In this document: piece after piece, positions 60,869 to 64,000 of the stretch | Position numbering within the stretch: the first letter of the stretch is position 1 | Layout: each line of letters opens with the position of its first letter | Assembly: GCA_002989075.1 (NCBI GenBank) | Contig: PSQN01000017.1 | Span: 1,178,001-1,242,000, forward strand | Reading direction: 5' to 3' | Source: Arthonia radiata | Lineage: Eukaryota > Ascomycota > Arthoniomycetes > Arthoniales > Arthoniaceae | Length of the DNA: 64,000 bases | Notes under the pieces: generated by a model | Database searches by the model: none | What the model was told of the DNA's origin: nothing | The model's input: the letters and a program-made list of their open reading frames with translations, nothing else | Program-made: the position numbers and the translations under genes

Positions 60869-62985
60869 ATGGCCGATAGTGGCGCCTCTCCTCAAAATGA
60901 TCGCATAGAAACCCTCTGGAACTCCCTCGACTCCCGTCACAAGGGTCAGCTGAACTTTGACGACCTACGCGCTGGGCTGCGCGACACAGACCACCGTACG
61001 CGACTGTGTGCTGATACATAGGTGCTTTGGCACATGCTGACTGTACCTTACAGCTCTGAAAGATGCTGGCGGACTGCTCTACGACGTCTTCAAGCGCGTA
61101 GACCTGGATGGAGACGGGATAATCCATTTCAATGGTGAAGCGTCTGCATGACGCACAGGACCAGTATCGCGCTAACAGGCAAACCAGAGTTTGCAAGTTT
61201 CGTCAAGCACGCGGAGGATGACTTGCGCAACCTTTTCAAGAGCATCGACCGCGATCATAACGGCAAACTCACCAAGGAAGAAGTACGGCTGGCGTTCAGC
61301 AGTGCCGGCATACCCATAGCTCCTACAAGACTCAATGAGTTCTTCACGAGCGTGGACACAAACCATGATGGAGTGATCACATGGGACGAGTGGCGGTGAG
61401 AGCGACTAACCAAGCAATGTCAAAACCAGCCAAGCTCATTGACGGTATGCAGCGACTTCCTCCTATTCATTCCGGTCGACAATCCGGGTCTCAGAGCCAT
61501 CTTCTCATACTACGCATCGAGCGTCAAGGTCAATGCGGAGGGCGACGTCCAAGTGAGCGACGAAACAAAAAAGGGTGCAGGTACAGCCTCCCGTTTCTCC
61601 CTGACAAGATTGTTTGGCCTACATCCTCAGCCCCGCATACGGCATCGACCACCAGACGTGCCAAGTGCAGACCCGCACGCCTCTCCTGCAGTGCCCCCAA
61701 CACCGGTTGGAAAGCCATTTGTTGAAGTGCACGAAGAAGTGGTTGTGAAAGAGAGCATCGAGGTCACCCAAGCACAAGTAGAATGGAAGACGAGGCTGAC
61801 CGCTTGGGTGCCCGTATCATTAGGCTATTTTCTTGCGGGAGCTACGGCTGGCATCGTGTCACGAACGACGACTGCACCCTTGGACCGGTTTGTTTCCTAT
61901 CATGTTTCTTTTGGGCGATCTAAGCGCGCAGACTAACGCTGGCACAGACTGAAAGTCTATCTCATCGCGCAGACCAATCCCACCAGTAAAGCAATGGATG
62001 CCGCTAAGGGTGGTGCCGTTCTCGAAGCGTCGAAGCATGCAGCGCGCCCGCTTAGAGATGCATGGGTTGCGCTGTGGAGAGCAGGTGGCATACGCAGCTT
62101 GTTTGCTGGTTCGCTTGATAGCTTTGGGTGTGTCTAATGTGCGGACGCTGATCTCAGCCAGGTAACGGACTCAACGTGGTGAAAGTGATGCCTGAGTCTG
62201 CGATCAAGTTTGGTGGCTATGAGGCAGCGAAGAGAGCCATTAGCAAATTCGAAGGCCACAACGAGCCATCTCAGATCAGCGGCCATGGACGTTTTATCGC
62301 AGGAGGCATAGGCGGCATTGTTTCGCAATTCTTTTCCTATCCACTGGACACATTGTGAGTCTTGAGCACAGCCGAGTTGCGCCTTGGTCTAATCTAAGCC
62401 TAGGAAATTTCGCATGCAGTGCGAAACCCGCGAAGGCGGTGCATATGGCAACAAGCTCATTCTCGAAACCGCGAAGAAGATGTGGAAGACAAATGGCTTT
62501 CGAGCATATTACCGCGGGCTTACCTGGGGACTAGTCGGACAGTTCCCCTACTCGGCAATAGATCTCTTCACATTTGAGTCGCTCAAAAACGCCATCATCC
62601 GGCGCAATATGAGAAAACGCGGATGCAAAGAGAGCGACGCAGCGCCCAATGCAATGAGCACTGCAGCGATTGGTGGCTTCTCAGGCGCCTTTGGAGCCTC
62701 ACTCGTCTACCCGATCAACCTACTACGGACTCGGCTCCAGACTCAAGGCACCAAAGAGCACCCTCGAACTTATACCGGTATCGTCGACTGTACGAGACAA
62801 ACGGTTAAAGGCGAAGGTGTACGTGGATTGTTCAAGGGTGTCACGCCGAACCTGATTAAGGTCGTGCCCGCTGTTTCGATTGTGAGTTTTCATTGCTTCC
62901 AAAGGACTCTAGAGTGTGCTAACCACTATGACCACAGACGTACGTCGTCTATGAAGGCTCGAAGAAGGTATTGGATCTACCTTGA
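60869..62985 (+). CDS. SAL1: Ca2+-regulated mitochondrial carrier (SCaMC/Sal1-type ATP-Mg/phosphate carrier)
   Basis: Eight exons (60869-60995, 61054-61134, 61188-61395, 61453-61887, 61948-62108, 62162-62354, 62404-62881, 62938-62985) give 576 residues. The N-terminal about 170 residues carry EF-hands: DLDGDGIIHFNE, DRDHNGKLTKEE and DTNHDGVITWDE look able to bind Ca2+, while the first (DSRHKGQLNFDD) is degenerate. Three mitochondrial-carrier repeats follow, with signatures APLDRLK, YPLDTLKFR and YPINLLRTR, the last with Asn for Asp as in yeast Sal1. Members exchange ATP-Mg for phosphate across the inner mitochondrial membrane when cytosolic Ca2+ rises. Four introns fall in the carrier part. 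The C-terminal exon adds TYVVYEGSKKVLDLP. All eight joins preserve the frame and restore family sequence. Confidence 0.92.
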
Positions 62986-63610
62986 TGCGCTTGTCCTGAC
63001 ACCTGTGATACCCAATACCCTCTGTCTATAGATGCAATAGATGTCCTACCCATGCTCGTCCTGCCAGTCTTCTTTTTACTGCTGCGCACATTACAGAAGC
63101 TGGAGGACAGCATCACTCGGACGCGGATTCGGGACCTCGATGAGGAATTTGAGGGCGTAATCCTGTCCTGCCATTTGCGCCCATGAATCCCATCGTGAGG
63201 CGAGAGAGGGGGGGGGCAATTGCTGCACCTCTGCTCCCATAATCATCACCAACCCGTGACTTTAGCCCCGCAGTGCCAAGATGAGGGAGAGATCTAGCTG
63301 TTCGAAGACTAGCGGACGCGGCTGCCTCGCAACGGTTTCCAATTTGAAGGGCTTTGTCGATATACCATCGCAGCTGAAGAAGCCACATTCCTGGCGAAGA
63401 ATCCAAAACTAACTGTCGCTGCGCCGCTGCTCGTCATCTTGGTCGCTTGACCGCGCGGCTCTTTCAATTTTCAGCTGCTGTTTGTCTCTGCCAAGCGCGG
63501 CACGCGGAAAGAGCAGGCCACAGCTCTTTTGAAGACTACCGCTCCTTTTTCTAATTCTTGTCCAAATCGCTTGGATCAGTCATTCAAGCACAAGAAAGCA
63601 TTATTTCAAC
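62986..63610. other. Intergenic region between carrier and het-C
   Basis: 625 bp with no supported gene. It includes a run of nine G near 63,208 and the het-C promoter. Some frames are open on the minus strand but are unconvincing. Confidence 0.5.
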
Positions 63611-64000
63611 ATGGCGAGTAGATTAATCATACTGTCATGCCTGGTGCTGTTCCTAGCACTAGCAACACCTACACATGCGTTTGGTGCGGGTAACATTGCC
63701 AGCATCTCCAAGATCGAAGGTGCCAACTGGCGCCATGGTGACATTGAAGACATGCTCAAAACTGTGGCCCATTTGAAGGGATACAAATGGACGGCTACTA
63801 TGATCAAGCGTGTCTACTTTGGCAACTGGCTGCGAGACTACAGCCAGGCTGTAGACGTCGGGACTCTCAAAGGCGTGCAAGCCGGTGCTATCCGTATCCT
63901 GGTATGGATCTTGTCATTCGTCTCTTTTGGATATGCGACCCGCGAATTCGAAGTCACTGAGGATCGTTTGGGTTGCTACCGTCCCGAGGAGCACATTGAC
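63611..64000 (+). CDS. het-C: HET-C family protein (heterokaryon incompatibility), 5' part
   Basis: The first 130 residues of a gene that runs off the right edge. A signal peptide occupies about residues 1-23 (LIILSCLVLFLALATPTHA), followed by FGAGNIASISKIEGANWRHG and DIEDMLKTV, then VYFGNWLRDYSQAVDVGTLK and SFVSFGYATREFEVTEDRLG. This is the conserved start of filamentous-fungal HET-C proteins. In Neurospora, het-c alleles control vegetative incompatibility through a variable region located further downstream, outside this window. The start has the expected family N-terminus, and no intron is seen so far. Confidence 0.9.
   Translation, partial: MASRLIILSCLVLFLALATPTHAFGAGNIASISKIEGANWRHGDIEDMLKTVAHLKGYKWTATMIKRVYFGNWLRDYSQAVDVGTLKGVQAGAIRILVWILSFVSFGYATREFEVTEDRLGCYRPEEHID

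Noticed and set aside
61148-61399. Separate small EF-hand gene
   Set aside because: The EF-hand frame joins upstream and downstream exons with consensus splice sites into the Ca2+-regulated carrier, the known architecture.

Overview
This is a nuclear segment of a filamentous ascomycete (Pezizomycotina; probably Dothideomycetes, though that class is only an inference). The evidence is compact genes with short introns (about 50-60 nt, GT..AG with a CTAAC-like branch site), fungal-specific families (HET-C, Cdc11/SIN scaffold, Kcs1, Mch1-type transporter, GATA finger) and a sharply bounded AT-rich block of transposons whose coding sequence has been ruined by C-to-T / G-to-A changes, the mark of repeat-induced point mutation (RIP).

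Positions 1-10,980 form a dead transposon block, all read on the minus strand. A Ty3/gypsy element (copy B, LTR start at 10,662) is interrupted at 7,446 by a second, related gypsy element (copy A, LTR start at 7,445). Copy A is itself interrupted by a pogo/Fot1-like DNA transposon (708-2,685, with 168-bp terminal inverted repeats and a TA target duplication) placed between its RNase H and integrase domains. Domains remain recognisable in translation, but active-site residues have been converted by RIP-type transitions.

From about 10,981 the window is gene-rich and balanced in composition. In order: aldo-keto reductase (+), aldehyde dehydrogenase (+), Mch1-like MFS transporter (+), Sit4/PP6-type phosphatase (-), Upf3-like NMD factor (+), a very large WD40 protein (-), a 2.8-kb gap, Yra1/ALY mRNA-export factor (-), Vps24 ESCRT-III (-), p23 co-chaperone (+), TTC1-like TPR protein (-), an orphan 1,085-residue repeat protein (+), Kcs1 inositol-hexakisphosphate kinase (-), GATA-finger protein (-), Cdc11/Nud1 LRR scaffold (+), HEI10-type RING protein (+), orphan coiled-coil protein (+), cyclin C (-), Ca2+-regulated mitochondrial carrier (+), and the 5' end of a het-C gene (+).

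The genes are mostly unrelated housekeeping and signalling functions and there is no biosynthetic cluster. RNA fate is represented twice (Upf3, Yra1), and cell-cycle or meiotic control several times (Sit4, Cdc11, HEI10, cyclin C). The most striking observation is the Yra1 gene. It has one 749-nt intron among short ones, apparently at the same codon position as the long autoregulatory intron of yeast YRA1, and another intron directly in front of the stop codon. Two genes (p23 and HEI10) appear to need GC-AG introns. All spliced models were derived by eye from splice signals, reading-frame continuity and family similarity; no search or transcript data were available.
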